From positions 9,478,729-9,542,728 of the forward strand of contig CM049314.1 of the NCBI GenBank assembly GCA_026874595.1: a stretch of 64,000 nt of DNA, read 5' to 3'. Positions within the stretch are counted from its first letter, which is position 1. The number at the start of each line of letters is the position of its first letter. Under the pieces are notes generated by a model. It saw nothing but the letters and a program-made list of their open reading frames with translations, was not told where the DNA came from and did not search any database. The position numbers and the translations under genes were made by a program. This stretch comes from Sipunculus nudus (lineage: Eukaryota; Annelida; Sipuncula; Golfingiida; Sipunculidae). Shown piece by piece: positions 1-12,977 of this stretch.

Positions 1-1260
1 CTTTAGACTGCTTTATCAATTTTTTTCATGAATTAAAAAGTTATTACTATATTATCAATACTTACTAACATGAGCTTGTCGGAATGCAAGGTTGACAGAC
101 TCTATACTCTGTGTAATAGTAAGTCTTGAAGTGTCTCTGATAAAACAAAGATACAGATTTTCAGGGTTTTGTCAGAATGTGAATTTTACGTGTTGTGATA
201 CCTAGCAAAGAGTTACTTGTCAGTTTTGTTGATTTATTTAAAATCATATCTTTATCATATCTCATCAGATTTTATACATCATAAACTAAAGATTGCTCCT
301 GAGGTTGTGGCATCTGTTTGTAATCCCATGGTTTTTGCTGTGCATTTATATCCTGGAGCTTTATAAAATACTTAAGGTGGTGAGAACTTAGATGTCCAGC
401 AGGTATTATTAGAATTAATATATGACAAACAAGGTGCTTTAGGCAAATTGAATGTAATTTGCCATTTCATGTAAGAAAACCGTAGTCTTAGTTACCCTGT
501 TTTTTTTCAAATGTTTGTATTGTCTCCTTGTCTTTTTAGATATTGTACAGCTAGTAAAATGCTAGAGAATGACGCAGTTATTTTAGGTTTGTATATAATA
601 ATTGTTTACAGTGGAATGGTGTTTGCTATTTCCATTGGTTTCTTCTGATAGTATGTTAAAGCCAAAGACATTGGTCTTTTAGTTTTCAAAGTTACTGCTC
701 TTCAGTTAATTTCTTAAGGAAATTTTACTGTCCCCATTTTCTGTAGTTTTAATATAAGATTTGTCTACAGAATCCTGTAGCATCAACTAGTGACTGGTAG
801 TTAGCTCCTCTGTACTCAGGTTAATCTGTTACGTATAAATATAAGGAATTTGATGCTTAGAATATAATAAAATATTTATTCTTGACATGTGATTGATTTT
901 TATTTAAGGTCATGACACCTCCCCCTTCCCCACCCCTACCCCCTCCCCCACTCACCCCAGCTTTCTCATGAACATGACTGGACTTATGACGACGGGTCTG
1001 TACAATGATTTAATACAGGGCGATAACTTCAACAGTTTCAGTATTCTGAAAACAGTTTAAAATTAAAGCTGATATAGCTATCACAGACAAATAAATTTCC
1101 TTATATTTTATCCTCTCTGAATTTTCTCAGAAAATCTATGCTTAGTGTTGACGTTGCTACAATCAGAATTTTTATATCGGTATTATATTAATGTCACCAA
1201 GTCAACAGAAGGGATGTTTTCATACGAAATAAAACTGTGAATCTAAACTTTAGCACACGG
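1..1260. other. AT-rich intergenic sequence, no gene seen
   Basis: No ORF, domain or splice-supported exon was recognised here. A C-rich stretch lies at about 918-958. Nothing else stands out. Confidence 0.5.
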
Positions 1261-1560
1261 ATGTCTTCAAGTTCTTCCAAACCCAAAACTTGGTCAATAT
1301 GACTTCATTCCATAGAGAAATAAGGAAACCCATCCATTTTCCTTTAAGAACTTATGCTACACTTTAGGACTGCCTTATATCAAAACCATTTGTCTTTTGT
1401 TGTTCATATTTTGCATAAATATCCCTTTACATATTTCCTATGGATATGCCAGGAGTTAGGTCAATATTATTCATTTCTTGAAAGTATGGAACCAAACATA
1501 ATGCACTCTAAAGATCGGGATATAGGTTCACTCAATTTGCATGATAATTGTATCTGCCAA
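1261..1560 (+). repeat. Copy of a dispersed old repeat (family R1)
   Basis: The order of words (AAACTTGGTCAATATGACTT, ACTGCCTTATATCAAAACCA, TTAGGTCAATATT, CAAACATAATGCA) recurs in the same order at about 2840-3010, 3410-3960 and 7262-7660, with fragments near 5520-5720. It has no coding content. The ends are not defined by a target-site duplication, so the class is unknown. Confidence 0.55.
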
Positions 1561-1587
1561 ATCAGTTTTACAGATGCTATGTTTTTG

Positions 1588-2756
1588 CACAGGTACGGCC
1601 CCCGCCGCGTTCGATTCCGGAGAACTCCTCTGAGACCCTTGGCCCAATCATTTGGAAACCCAGCATAGATGTTCCCTCACCGCCCATATTTCAGGAGTGG
1701 TTTAATGTATTAAGCTGAAATTTTGCATATTCATAAATCTTGGATCTCTTGATTTCGAAATGAATGGAGACTGGTTGCGCCAGCTACAATACTTTTTGCG
1801 TAGTGTCCATCTTTACATTTGAAAACTGTTCGTCTTGGTGGTTGTCAGTGCATTGGGTTGATATTGTGCATGCCCATACATCCTTGCCACCTCCATCTCA
1901 TAAACAAGACTGGTGGTGCCATCTGCAATCGTTCTCGCATGGCGTTCCTCCGTACATCTGCTTTGGGTAAAAATTGCTCCTTATTCAGGAGTGGTTCAAG
2001 GTATTGGTCTTAAATTAGATATGTCCATCCATCTTGGAAAGTTTTCTCGTAACCCACATAGGTGGCGCAACCTACCTCCCCGTTTTTATAGAATAGATAA
2101 AAGCTCTTTTCTCAGATGTGATTTGCTGTATTGGCCTGGAATTGTGCATATGCATAGATCTTGAACTCTCCATTTTGTACTCAAGACTGGTGGCACCATC
2201 TGCAATCGTTTTCCTGTGGCGTCCAACCGTACATTTGCTTTGGGTGAAAATTGCTCATATCTCAGGAGGTGTTCAATATATTGGTCTGAAATTTGGCATG
2301 ACCATTCATCTTGGAAAGTTTCCTCGGAAACCAGACAGGTGGCGCCAATACCTTCCTGCTTTCGTTGAATAAATTAATGCCCTTTTCTCAGAGTTTTAAT
2401 GGACTTCATTCAGGAGTGGTGTGACATTTTGGTGTGAAATTGTACGTCGGAAATTATTCGTCATATTTAAAGCGTGATGGGGCTACTCGGCTGTTTTCAT
2501 GTGGCTTCCTGCTGTATACTGGTTTACGGGAAAATTTTGCCTACAGATGATCGTGGTTTCATAGTTCATGTTTGATCAAACTTCTTCTAATTGCCACCCA
2601 CAATTTCTTGCACTTTCTTCGAAGTTATTCATATTTTGTCCTGTCTACTCACTCAATTTCCCCTTACCATTCAATCCATCCCTCAGTGCATCCGTACTTA
2701 TCTGATTTCGGCGGATATACGTCGCTTGTTGACAACCCGTATTCTAGTTGTTTCAG
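1588..2756 (+). repeat. Dispersed repeat family R2, internally tandem (about 280-bp units)
   Basis: It begins with a GCGTTCGATTCCGGAGAACT block and ends with GGCGGATATACG...GACAACCCGTATTCTAGTT. The same start and end occur in the copy at 12978-13851. Inside, 'TCAGGAGTGGTT' / 'CATCTTGGAAAGTTT' / 'GGTGGCGC' units recur about every 280-295 bp (near 1693, 1988 and 2267). The short ORFs here are shadows of the repeat. Confidence 0.55.
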
Positions 2757-2808
2757 TTAGGGAGGTGTTCTGAATACCTGAAATTAGATTAGAACTTTGT
2801 AATTATTA

Positions 2809-3060
2809 GCACAGCTGACTTTCAGTATTCTGAGCTATAGCGATGGTCCCTAGTCCGTCCGGACGTGTTAACAAAGCACATTTTGAAACTGACAAACCAA
2901 CACATACCAAATTCTACATACAGTCCCCAAGTTCTACTACCAAACCGAAAACTCGGTCACTGCGACTTCGGTCCTTTGAGATATTAAAGCTGCCCTTTCA
3001 CCTTCCTTTTGAAAAAGAAATCATGTGATTTTTGGTTTCCTCTGTATATATTAATGGTCA
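2809..3060 (+). repeat. Copy of R1 with 'CAGCTGACTTTCAGT' end
   Basis: It begins with an AGCTGACTTTCAGT...GAGCTATAGCGATGGT block followed by a CCGTCCGG stretch. The same end appears in reverse orientation at 35150-35235 and, diverged, at 7255-7320. The interior shares the R1 words 'AAACTCGGTCACTGCGACTT' and 'GGTCCTTTGAG'. Confidence 0.5.
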
Positions 3061-3409
3061 GAGCGTAAATGTTGTTATGAAAAGTGCTTAGAATGCCTCA
3101 ATTAAGCATGTATGAACTTGTTTATCAAACGGGAAACATGTTTTGACAAATTGGAAAACATGTAACATAAGGTGGTAGATTGAATATTAGGGGTGGTAGA
3201 AGGTCACTTGTTGCAAAACGCCATTTCCAAAGCTCTGGCTTATCTGACTTGTGGCCAGATGCCCTTGTGGAATTTGTTTTAATTATATTGGTGGGTCCCC
3301 ACATATTATAAACATGTTGATATAAACAAAACAAGCAGCCTATGTGCGGCGAAATCCACGTGTTCTGACCCATATTTTAGAAAAGCTCCAAGGGATTACC
3401 TTTTGGTTT

Positions 3410-3960
3410 AAAGGTCAGTTAGGTGATTAGGCTCCTTTAAGGAAAACTACATTTTCCATTCAAATCCTATTGTTTCTCTTCAAGACTGCCTAATATCAAA
3501 ACCACTGTTGTTTTTTAACTCGGTTCACTGTAAGTCATCTGAGCTATAGTTATGGTCCATTGTCCGACCGTTCATCTGTTTGCTAGACTGGCACCTTTTG
3601 AAATCGTTAGACCTACGAATAAAAAATATGGCACACTGTTAGATGTCCCCAAGATCTCCTACCACACCGAAAACTGGGTCACTGGGACATCGTTCCTTCA
3701 GGAAATTAAGGAAAAACCTCAATTTTCCATTAAAATCCTATTATCACACTTCGAGACAGGCTTATATCGAAAACCATTCATCTGTTTTTCTTCATATTTA
3801 CCATAAATATTACCCTATATAGTTCCTATGCTGGAAATTAGGTCATTATTACGTAATTTGTATAAGTTATTGGCCCAAACATAATGCAATTTGTAAAATA
3901 AAAAAAAAGCAGGAAAGATATTTACTCCCTTAATATGATAATTGTTGAAGCTAGAGACTT
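3410..3960 (+). repeat. Copy of dispersed repeat R1
   Basis: It carries the word series 'AAACTGGGTCACTGGGACAT', 'CTTCAGGAAATTAAGG', 'GACAGGCTTATATCGAAAAC' and 'GGCCCAAACATAATGCAATT', matching other R1 copies in the window. Confidence 0.5.
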
Positions 3961-4857
3961 TTTTTAGGCATAGAACATTATTTTATCAAGATTCAGTTGT
4001 ATACACAAATTAGTTTTGATTTTTGTAAATTAGTAAGTTATCGGCATTAATATTAAATAAATACCTTAAATTAGCTAACAAATTAGGCCAGTTATTGGCG
4101 TTTTTTCAGAGGCTCTAATGAATTCATTTGCATTGTTAAGCGTCAGGCCACCCACTTCTGGTCACTACAGCCCTAAGAAACCTTATTGGTGAAGCAAAAC
4201 TGGTCGAGCACCCCTGTTATCACAGATATACAGTTATTATCATGTCAACCCCCCCCCCCCCCCCCCCACCACCACCACCAAGTGAATTGCAATATTTGTT
4301 GTTTGAACTGTATTGTTTTAATTGTAAGGCTGTCTACTTTAAAGTACACATTTTCTTTAAATAGTAATTCAAGGTGTAATTCAGAAGATGCCATTTTGTG
4401 GTAATTGGCATTTTTAAAGAAATTAATTTTATTTAAATAATTTGAGTGAATTCAATTATAATTAAACCCATCAGTAGGCATAATTTGATAATATATAAGC
4501 CAAAAATGGATAAATAAAGATGCAATTTAGAATCGTGAATTCTGAATCGGTTTATTTTCAGATATTATTGTTTTGCAAATTAAAATATATATATATATTT
4601 GATTTTTAAAAATAAATACATTAGTTTGCAAAATGTGACGTAACCTTACAAAATTAGCTATAAATGTTAATGCAATTTAGAAATGTGAATCAACTGAAAT
4701 ATTCGTATGTATAAGATACACTGTAAAATATATAGTAAAATTTATAAACTTGAAAAAAAAAATGATTGAATAAAAAAGGGGGATCTAATGCCAACATTTT
4801 TTTCATTATTTTCCTGTCTCAGTAGATTGAAAATAAGAGTGATTTGCTTTATTTATA

Positions 4858-4922
<65 letters not shown>

Positions 4923-5480
4923 TCTTTTTAAAATATTTTTAATATTAATATCAATTAATATAAAATTAATAATTTTTTTTCCTGTAACTACTGTTGAATT
5001 AAATTTCATATCCTGTATGCATATGCAAGAGTGTTGTAACTCCTAAAATTCCCCCTTGCCATGGAGTCCTTGCACCTGTAAGTACCGGGGACAATAGTTT
5101 TATTGCAACTGCATATTAATTATTAAAAAAGAAATTATATGCAGAGGTGTAACTCCGATCATTACCCCTCCCCCCCCCCCCCCCAAATAACACACCATCA
5201 AGTCCTTCCACCTGTGGAGTGGGAAAACTATTGTAACTGTAAACATTTGATGAAAAAAAAAATTGGTTTAATAAAAAAATAGGTTCTAATTAGACAAATG
5301 TGTAAACTGCAGTCAACAGCTTAACAAAAAGCCAACCAATGATCATGGTAATAGTATCGATCTTATATTCATAAACTGCTTACATGCTTCAGTTCAGCCT
5401 TAGGAAACACATGATCAGATCACAAAATATTATTTGCAATAATTTCTTCAATCATATTAACCAACCATGGCTTATATTAC
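3961..5480. repeat. AT-rich non-coding stretch with poly-C and (CT)n tracts
   Basis: It contains a poly-C run at about 4250-4267, a perfect to near-perfect (CT)n microsatellite at 4860-4923 and another poly-C run at about 5167-5183. No gene is visible. ORFs here are microsatellite translations. Confidence 0.8.
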
Positions 5481-5811
5481 CTCTTCTTCTCAGACCGTAT
5501 CTTCATTTGATATTATTTTAGGTTTTAACCTTCAAGGTAAACTTCAGCTGAGCACAATGACCCATGGGTACCTTGTTCATATTTGGCATAATTATTTCTC
5601 TGTAATTTTCCCGTAAACTTTCCATAAATGAGCTCCATATTGGGTTATTTTTAAGAGTTATGAGCCCGAACATAATGTATATTATAAAAATATCAGGAAA
5701 GGTATTTACCACTTTTAGATGGTAACTGGTGGTAACTGGTGGTAACTAGAGAGCTTTTTTCAATCATGTGGCTTCATTAAATGAACATTTAATTCTTTAT
5801 ATCCAACAAAA

Positions 5812-6010
5812 AACTGGTGGCGCCACCTGCAACCATTTTTGCAGGGCGTCTTACTGTTTGTCTGCCGTGGGATAAAATCACTCATATCTCGGCAGTGGTT
5901 TGACTTATCTGCCTTAAATTTTGCATATATACATCTTGGATAGCTTTCTCGATTCTATGGCAGATGGCGCCACCTACATTTATGTTCACGCTGCAGATAT
6001 CCATTAGCTT
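5812..6010 (+). repeat. Fragment of repeat family R2
   Basis: 'AACTGGTGGCGCCACCTGCA', 'ATCTCGGCAGTGGTTTGACT' and 'CATCTTGGATAGCTTTCTCG' match the internal units of the R2 copy at 12978-13851. Confidence 0.5.
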
Positions 6011-6960
6011 TTTTTACACACATATTACTTTCACATGGCTGAAATAATGGTACTTCTACAAATACTGGATCACAAGAGGGCCTTACATCTTTGATTATGT
6101 CAATGTAAGTGCCCATTATTAGTTTGCCCAACATATATTCAATATTTGATTATCATAACATAGCAAGGCCATTTCCTCTAAGCATTTCAAATGCTAATAT
6201 ATAAAAAAAACAATAGAAAGAATAATTTTTTGCATTTGCCAAAACTTTACACAAGCTGAGCGATTTGACCCATAGGTTCCTTATTTTAAGTTATTTTCAT
6301 AGATATAAAATCAGTACCTTAGATTTTTCCCAACCTTGACCATGGCACATTTTTTTCCTGTAAGTACTGTTGACTTAACTTTTAAAGCATTTAAACATAA
6401 TGAATCAATCTATTACAATCTGAAATTTGGAAATGAAAGCGAAAAATTAGGGTAGTTAATATAGAATGTTTTTTAAGCTTTTTTTTGTATTAACGTGCAT
6501 TAGGGCAGCCAATTTCTGGTCACTGGAGGTCATATATTACAGCTGCATACCTGATTGATAATGCATCACTGGTTGAGTACCTCTGCTGTAACAGATGTGT
6601 TCTCATACCTCCCCCCTAGGTATGAGATAATAGTATTTAACTCCAACTTTCCAATCTGCAAAACGTTTCTTGCAATGATTCATTACATAACATTTATTAC
6701 ATTCATTAATGTATATAGCACTCCTAAAGTGATAAAAACATTCTAAGGCGCCGAACAACAGTAACAGTGTGGAATAAATAAAATATATAAACTTACCTAA
6801 TAACCTTTGCATCATAGTAAAACCAGTAAATATCTAATGATCTAGAACTGGTATGTTATTTTATAAGCATCATAGGCATTTAACTAAAAATTACATTAAA
6901 ATATTGTTTAAATGAATTAAAATTAACGCTATTCTCTGAATTGATATATTTTGAGTTTTT

Positions 6961-7222
6961 TTTTCTAAAAAGTTCTTTATTGTCACAGTTCTTAATGTCC
7001 GCAAGTAGTTTATTCCAATAGCATGGCCAAGTGCTGAAAACTTGCATCTACCTAACACTACTTAGGCTGCGAAGTTTGCTTATCGGCTTGAGGGTGAAAG
7101 CTAGTAGATCTGTAAATATGGCATTGCCATAATCCAAGTGCGACATGACTAATGCCTGCACAAGTGTTTTACAAGAATCTGTACTCAGATATTTTCTCAA
7201 TAGCAAAATATTTCTGAGATTT
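6961..7222 (-). pseudogene. Decayed LINE reverse-transcriptase C-terminus (CR1/Jockey-like)
   Basis: Read on the - strand from 7222, one frame stays open for about 60 codons. It includes KTLVQALVMSHLDYGNAIF, which matches the 'K.LV.ALV.SHLDYCN.L..GLP' block near the C-terminus of CR1/Jockey-clade reverse transcriptases. It then hits a TAG. The same frame continues with WNKLLADIKNCDNKELFRKK, the usual 'WN.LP..IR...S...FK..LK' tail. The stretch normally found between these blocks is missing, so the copy is internally deleted as well as interrupted. No catalytic YxDD box is present in this fragment. Confidence 0.75.
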
Positions 7223-7254
7223 AAAGCAGCTACTTTACTCTTTTTTTATTATAT

Positions 7255-7660
7255 GATTTTAGCTTAGTTGACTATCAGTCATGTTCATTTGACTGTCGTC
7301 CGGCCGTCCGTTAACAGGGCAAGTTTTGAAACCGTGAGACCTACGAGTACAAAATTCGACATAGAGTTAGAAGTCACTAAGTTCTTTTATCAAACTTAAA
7401 ACTGGGTCACTGCGACTACGTTTCTTTGAGGAATTAGGCGAAAACCTCCGCTTTCCAGTAAAAAAAAACTATTGTTACCCTTCAAAACTGCCCACTATGA
7501 AAACTACTGGTTTTAATGTACTCATGTTTGAAATATCCATTTTAGCATATATTTCCCTTGTACATGCTGTAAATTAGGTCGATATTTCGTAAATTGTTGA
7601 AGTTATGGGCAAAATCATAATGCAATTAGTCAAAAGTCAGGAAATTGCTGAAGCTAGAGG
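7255..7660 (+). repeat. Copy of dispersed repeat R1
   Basis: It starts with TAGCTTAGTTGACTATCAGT and a CGTCCGGCCGTCCG stretch, then 'AAACTGGGTCACTGCGACTA' and 'TTAGGTCGATATTTCGTAAA'. This is the same order as the copies at 2809 and 3410. A poly-C tract follows at about 7850-7867. Confidence 0.55.
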
Positions 7661-9090
7661 TTGTATTTCTTAATTTAATCAAGATTTAAATATATACCAG
7701 AAATCAGATAGGAATTTAGAATTTTTTTTAGTTATTAGCATAATTGTCAAATCAGTACCTTAATTTTGAGCATTCAGTGCAGCTCTCTTTGCTTACCTGA
7801 TTTGTCTTTGTGGAGCAGGGGTCACAGGTGAGCAGTTATTCTCATATCACCCCCCCCCCCCCCCCCCAAAGTGTAATGCAACAATATTTATGGTTCAAAA
7901 TGTATTTCCTTGATTGTAAAACTCCATTTTTCATATCTGTTCTAAATCAAACAGTAATTCATAATGCCATGTTGTGGTAATGTAATTACTGAATTTATTG
8001 TTTTTCAAGTTTATAAAATATTTAATTTTTTTGTGGTAAAAAATTAATACATGCGTATGCATAATGTCTTGTTATCTGACTAAAATATGGGTAAATGGCG
8101 GTGCGTTTTAGAATCGTGAATCAGCTTATTTCTTCAGATACATATGTTTTATTGCAAATGCATAAATGTATAATCTTAAAAAAATTGATGTAATGAAAAG
8201 AATGAGGATCTTATGCAAACAATTTTCATTATTTTCCTGCCTCAACAGAATATGAAATAAAGTGATTGGATTTGTTTGGGCATCTCTCTGTCCATTTTTG
8301 AATATATAATAATCATAACAAACATTTTTTCCTTAAACTGTAAACAATTTATTAAATTTACAAAACTGAGTATAATAAAAAAATGTTATGATCTAAATAA
8401 AACTCATATTATTTTCCTGACTCAGAGTGGCAGATGAAGTGACCAGCTATGTTTGTATGCCTGTCTGTCTGTCCATTTTTAAATATTCAGTAATTGTGAA
8501 TGAACATTTTCCTGTTAGCACTGTTGTATTAAATTTCCTTTACTGTATGTATATGCAGAGGTGTAACTTATGCCCTATATGTCCCCTTTCTCTCAGACTT
8601 TATCTCCATTTGTTTTCATTTTAGATTTCCTCTTCAGAGTCACCTTCTCCTGAGCACCGTGACTCATGGGTCCCTTGCTTATTTACATATTCAAATAGTG
8701 ATAAATAAAATATGAAGCTGTTGCCCCATTTTAACAGCAAGGGTTTAATAGAAATCAATGTGTTATATTCATCGGAATTTCCATTGTGCTGTTAACAACA
8801 AATTAATACAATATGTGCCAGGCCAACATATCATTATATTGATCAGTCCTATCATCCTTTATATGCCCACCACCAAACCAGACATTTGAATCAAAGCCAG
8901 TTAATTGCAACTAAAATTAGATATGTATTTATCATCCCCATACAACATACTGGAATGAATGGTCTTGACAAGCCTTTATCCGAGTTGTGTACATGAATGA
9001 CACATATTTTATTATATGGTCATTTGAATTATATATGTATTTTTGAAGGAGATCATGCCGCCTTAGCTTAATTGGCCATCAATCTCTGTA
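7661..9090. other. Intergenic, no gene seen
   Basis: AT-rich sequence with a poly-C run (about 7850-7867) and an R1-like fragment near 8585-8690. No exon could be supported. Confidence 0.5.
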
Positions 9091-9095
9091 ACATT

Positions 9096-9103
9096 TATAT
9101 AAG
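9096..9103 (+). promoter_or_regulatory. Possible TATA box of the five-exon gene at 9413
   Basis: TATATAAG lies about 310 bp upstream of the chosen start codon. It would give a 5' leader of roughly 280 nt. It is a motif match only, in AT-rich DNA where chance matches are common. Confidence 0.25.
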
Positions 9104-9412
9104 GAGACGTAAAACAGCAGTGCAATGAAAAGAAAGCCACTCTTTATTTGGTTTCATTGACTTGTAATATTAAAGCTGTTTCTGCTGACAGAAATGGAGC
9201 GAGGTCTATTGAGTGATATCTCGACTTTCCCTTACTTTAATGAGCAAAATAGCTTACCATATGTTAAAACAAATTCAAATGTTAATATGAAATATTGTTT
9301 ATCGACATTAGCCAATCAGAATCTAACACACGGCACAAAACTGAATTGTAAGATTAATACAGCTTGCGAACAAACTGCATGGTGGCCCGCCATATTTGCA
9401 GATACACCGTCA

Positions 9413-9526
9413 ATGAAAACCATGAATATCGTCTTTGGTGTTATCTTTCTTGTCTCCTTGGTTACCGTTTCATCTAAAACTGCTGTCACTGGTGAGATTT
9501 GGGTAATTTTGTGTAACATACATAGG

Positions 9527-9582
<56 letters not shown>

Positions 9583-11748
9583 CATATATATATTTATATA
9601 TATATACACCTGGACAGTTTAATATTGTATTTCACACAATGCGAAAAATATATGTGGATGTTTATTCTACGGGTGTTAACTGCTCTCAGCATTTGATGCA
9701 GCAGATCGGGGTGCTGTCAAGATATAATAATTAAATCAACTGCAATCTATTTTATTTTCTATTGTTGAAGACAAGGTGTGACTCATTAATTTCAAATGTT
9801 GGTTCACAAAAGATTATTTGTTATTTATAATCCAGTTCAGAATCCAGTCCCCTTACAACTATTATGACCATACACAGTCTTCGCCCTTTTTAATGTAATC
9901 AGATAAATGAGGCACGATGGATGGCGATACCCCTGTTAATGTATTTTAGCAGGTTACAGCACGATGTTTGACCTCGTGTTCACCTTACAAAATGAGAGTA
10001 AAAAACACAGTGGAGTAGTGTCATCCTTGGCATTTCGTTCATACCTGGACTGCGGCAAAGCAAAGAACATCGGTTGTGAAGGAGTTCACATTTGCAAGAA
10101 CCAGTATATTTTGCTTTCGGACAGCGGCATGGCCAAAGGAAGAGAGATTGATTCTACATGTGAATTTTGGAAATGTACAAAAGGTCAGGTTTATACTTAT
10201 TGTAATGTCAAAGTAGGTCATTTTCTGATACATTATGTATAGCAATTTTACTTTGATATCATGGCTTTCTAATTTATACAAAAGTCCCTTGTTTACAACT
10301 TATTTTTTTCAAATTCATCTTTTAGGTTGCCCAACAAGTCTTATCACTTTTGGGAACAACCCAGTCAATCGAGTAACCCTTGACACATGGTCGAATGCTG
10401 TATATATTATAAATACCAACAAGAGCATCACAGTGGATGGTCACCTGACAGGATGGGCATTTTACACCAGACGCCGCGGTATCATTCACATGCAGGTAAT
10501 CAGGGGGGGGTCTAAGATTAAGGAAAAAAAGGGGGGGGGCAACCTAAAAAAAAGATCACCAGGTCCGGAAAAGGGGGGGGGGGGGTTCCAGGCCGAAAAA
10601 TGTTGTATGTTACTCTAAAAAAGCCTGCAGCGGATGAAAAAGGGGGAGTCCGGACCCCCTAGACCCCTCCCCTGGATCCAATTCTGAGTAATTACATCAC
10701 GAAGTATTTGAACGTTAATTTGCACACGTCTGTCCTTTAGAATTGTGACCCTCGAGTGGACTAACTTGTGGAGTCATGTTAAGAGGCTACAGGTTTCAAT
10801 TCCTTACTTGGTTACATATCATGGAGAGCATTCTTATCTACTGCAGCGATGTATCCAGCATAAAGAGTACCCATTTTTCTAAGTGAATATTATACGTATG
10901 AACCAGGTTTACAGAAATCTACATAGTATCTTCCCGGAATACAATACAGGAAATACTCGCATCTTCAGTCTTGTTGGTGATACCGTGTTCCATATTGAAA
11001 GGTCAGGGGTAATACGTGAAAAGGTGAGATCTCCTTACAATATCAAAACATTTAATAGATTTGAAGACATCTACAGTGAAAGTTGGAACTACAGTGCTTT
11101 TTTTCCATTTAATATTAAATATTGCTTCCTAAGCGGTAGCTATTTATTGAACGTAATTACGTGATGACAATGGAATAAAAAGGAATGAACCGTTGCATAT
11201 ACACACCGAAAGAGTTCGCCATGTGTCACCATTTTTTCAAGCTTGCCATGTTTGAAAAAAAAAAACTGGTTCTAACGTCGACTTTAAGTTGTCTAATACC
11301 AAGTCGTTATGAAAGACTATAATTAGAAACCGATTTTTTTATTGCTGTCTGTCGTGCGCAAACAGCTTAATGCTTTTGCTTTTGCTAAATGTTGCAAACG
11401 GGAAATGTTCTGAATATTTCATGAAATATTTTAAGAATCGACACAAATAGAAATGACCTTTGAGTATATGTTCGATAGTTATAAAACCATTCGTTTTAGA
11501 TCACACCTTCAATAAGGGTGATGGAAGAAGACTTGATCGGTATATACTTTCCTGGACACAGCATGATACCGTTCGATTACATAGACACACCTGTCTGTCC
11601 TCCAGGGAATATTTTATATTCACGAAACCCAAAGAAACCACAAATTGGAGCGAGCTTCATCTTCCGCCAGAACATGAATCATCGGATATGTAGAGTGTAC
11701 TCAGTCACAGCGACGGTCAGACCCCGATACTATAACAAAGCCGTTTAA
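9413..11748 (+). CDS. Secreted six-cysteine / 'IGxYxPGxSxIPFD' domain protein, five exons
   Basis: Proposed join: 9413-9491, 9953-10183, 10326-10495, 10907-11023, 11500-11748 (846 nt, 281 aa, TAA stop). Every intron is GT-AG and the phases (1,1,0,0) keep the frame. Residues 1-21 form a signal peptide ([21 protein letters not shown]). Residues 60-105 hold six cysteines spaced C-x7-C-x5-C-x21-C-x4-C-x3-C. Residues 105-281 form a domain containing [10 protein letters not shown], a VYR...FSLVGDT strand pair and [17 protein letters not shown], ending with one VCPPG segment. A paralogue on the - strand (25730-21118) supports each exon. I do not know a named family; the C-terminal motif resembles a beta-sandwich domain common in uncharacterised secreted proteins of marine invertebrates. 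The frame is open upstream to an in-frame ATG at 9194, so a 73-residue N-terminal extension is possible. The role is unknown; an extracellular binding role is inference. AATAAA at 12075-12080 could be the poly(A) signal. Confidence 0.8.
9529..9606. repeat. (TA)n microsatellite in intron 1 of the 9413 gene
   Basis: A run of TA dinucleotides with a few CATA interruptions, starting 38 nt after the exon 1 donor. It accounts for the Ile/Tyr-rich ORFs on both strands. Confidence 0.95.
10500..10688 (+). mobile_element. MITE-like G-rich repeat in intron 3
   Basis: It matches the repeat at 47243-47448 in order: a GGGGGGGTC start, 'CACCAGGTCCGGAAAAGGGG', 'GTCCGGACCCCCTAGACCCC' and 'CCTGGATCC' at the end. 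It sits a few bases after the exon 3 donor (10496). No ORF of its own. Its left terminal repeat is eroded. Confidence 0.6.
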
Positions 11749-12977
11749 GCAGTTGAAGTGACATTTCAAACCAGGATATTCGGACACCATGACAACACAA
11801 GTAATTATCAAATAAGGCAACACAATCATAAATTCAGTCCAAGAAAAATGTACGATAAATTACAGTTGAATTTTACATATAAAATTATGTAGATAAACCA
11901 TGTATTTTATATTATATGTTATTCAACTGCTGATGGCTTGTTTTATTATTATATTTAATCATTAATCTAAACGGCTAGATAGCTGGTTCGTATGCAATAT
12001 TTTCCCACAGTGATCGGACTGCATGAAATACATCGTCATCGTAAAAATATTGTGAATGTAAACTATTTTCTAGAAATAAAGTATATAAAAACTGTGACAG
12101 AGGGTTTTTTCTTAATAATTTATCATTTGATCCGTCTTTCCGATATGTTATGTTTTGAGCATAGTTTTTGGTATTCTGACCTACACTTTAACTTTCGAGT
12201 TGAACATGGCATAGAAGTAGGTTTCTCAACAAGTAAAGAACAATTCCTTTATACGCCGACCCAAGAACACATTCTTGTTCATACAACACAATAAGTAACA
12301 TTTTCTTTTTTGTTAACGGAAACATAAATGACTTTCTGAAAATTACTGAACCTTTAACTTTACACATAAAAGTTAGGCACAAGGTATGATTTTCTGATAA
12401 TTGCTAAACACTAATAACGTTAGTTAAAACAATCATTTCAGGCGAAAAAAGAAATACTGCTCATAGTTAAGTCGACCCAGGGCACGTCACCCCAATATGG
12501 ATTAAATACCTAGTACCCCGGTAATATCAAAACAAGATTTTTCTCCATGAAATTAAAACAATACAACCGTGGAGTTCAATTTTACTTTCCACCAATGGCC
12601 ATGTGGCTTCTACCTATGGAGGGTGCGAGAATAATATAAATCCCACAATGTTTTGGATTCTAGACTGTTTGCGATGTACCAGAATCGATCAAGATAATTT
12701 GTTAAACAATGTAAATCTGTTTTTAGACAGTTTTTAAAAAACTGAAACAAAGTATCCGTCGGTAGTCACACTAATGATTGCATATCTTGTTTTCTCCAAG
12801 ACACAGAGACACACAAAAATACACACACACACACATATATATATATATATTACAATTCTCCCAACGGTCCTCTTAGTACTATTATGACACAGACGTGAAA
12901 TATATTTTAAGGTCTACATTGTATTAAATCATCTCTATATCATATGATCAAAACATAAGATCTCATAATGTATAATT
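11749..12977. other. Downstream of the five-exon gene; no further gene seen
   Basis: It contains the likely 3' UTR, an unrecognised 100-aa ORF at 11992-12294 with no splice or homology support, and a short (AC)n/(TA)n tract at about 12818-12850. Confidence 0.5.

Noticed and set aside
4806-5009. Arg/Glu-rich - strand ORF
   Set aside because: It is a translation of the (CT)n microsatellite.
9316-9609. Ile/Tyr-rich ORFs on both strands around 9.5 kb
   Set aside because: They are translations of the (TA)n tract or antisense to exon 1.
10883-11164. Independent 93-aa gene
   Set aside because: Only 10907-11023 is supported, as an exon of the five-exon gene. The rest runs through the donor into the intron.
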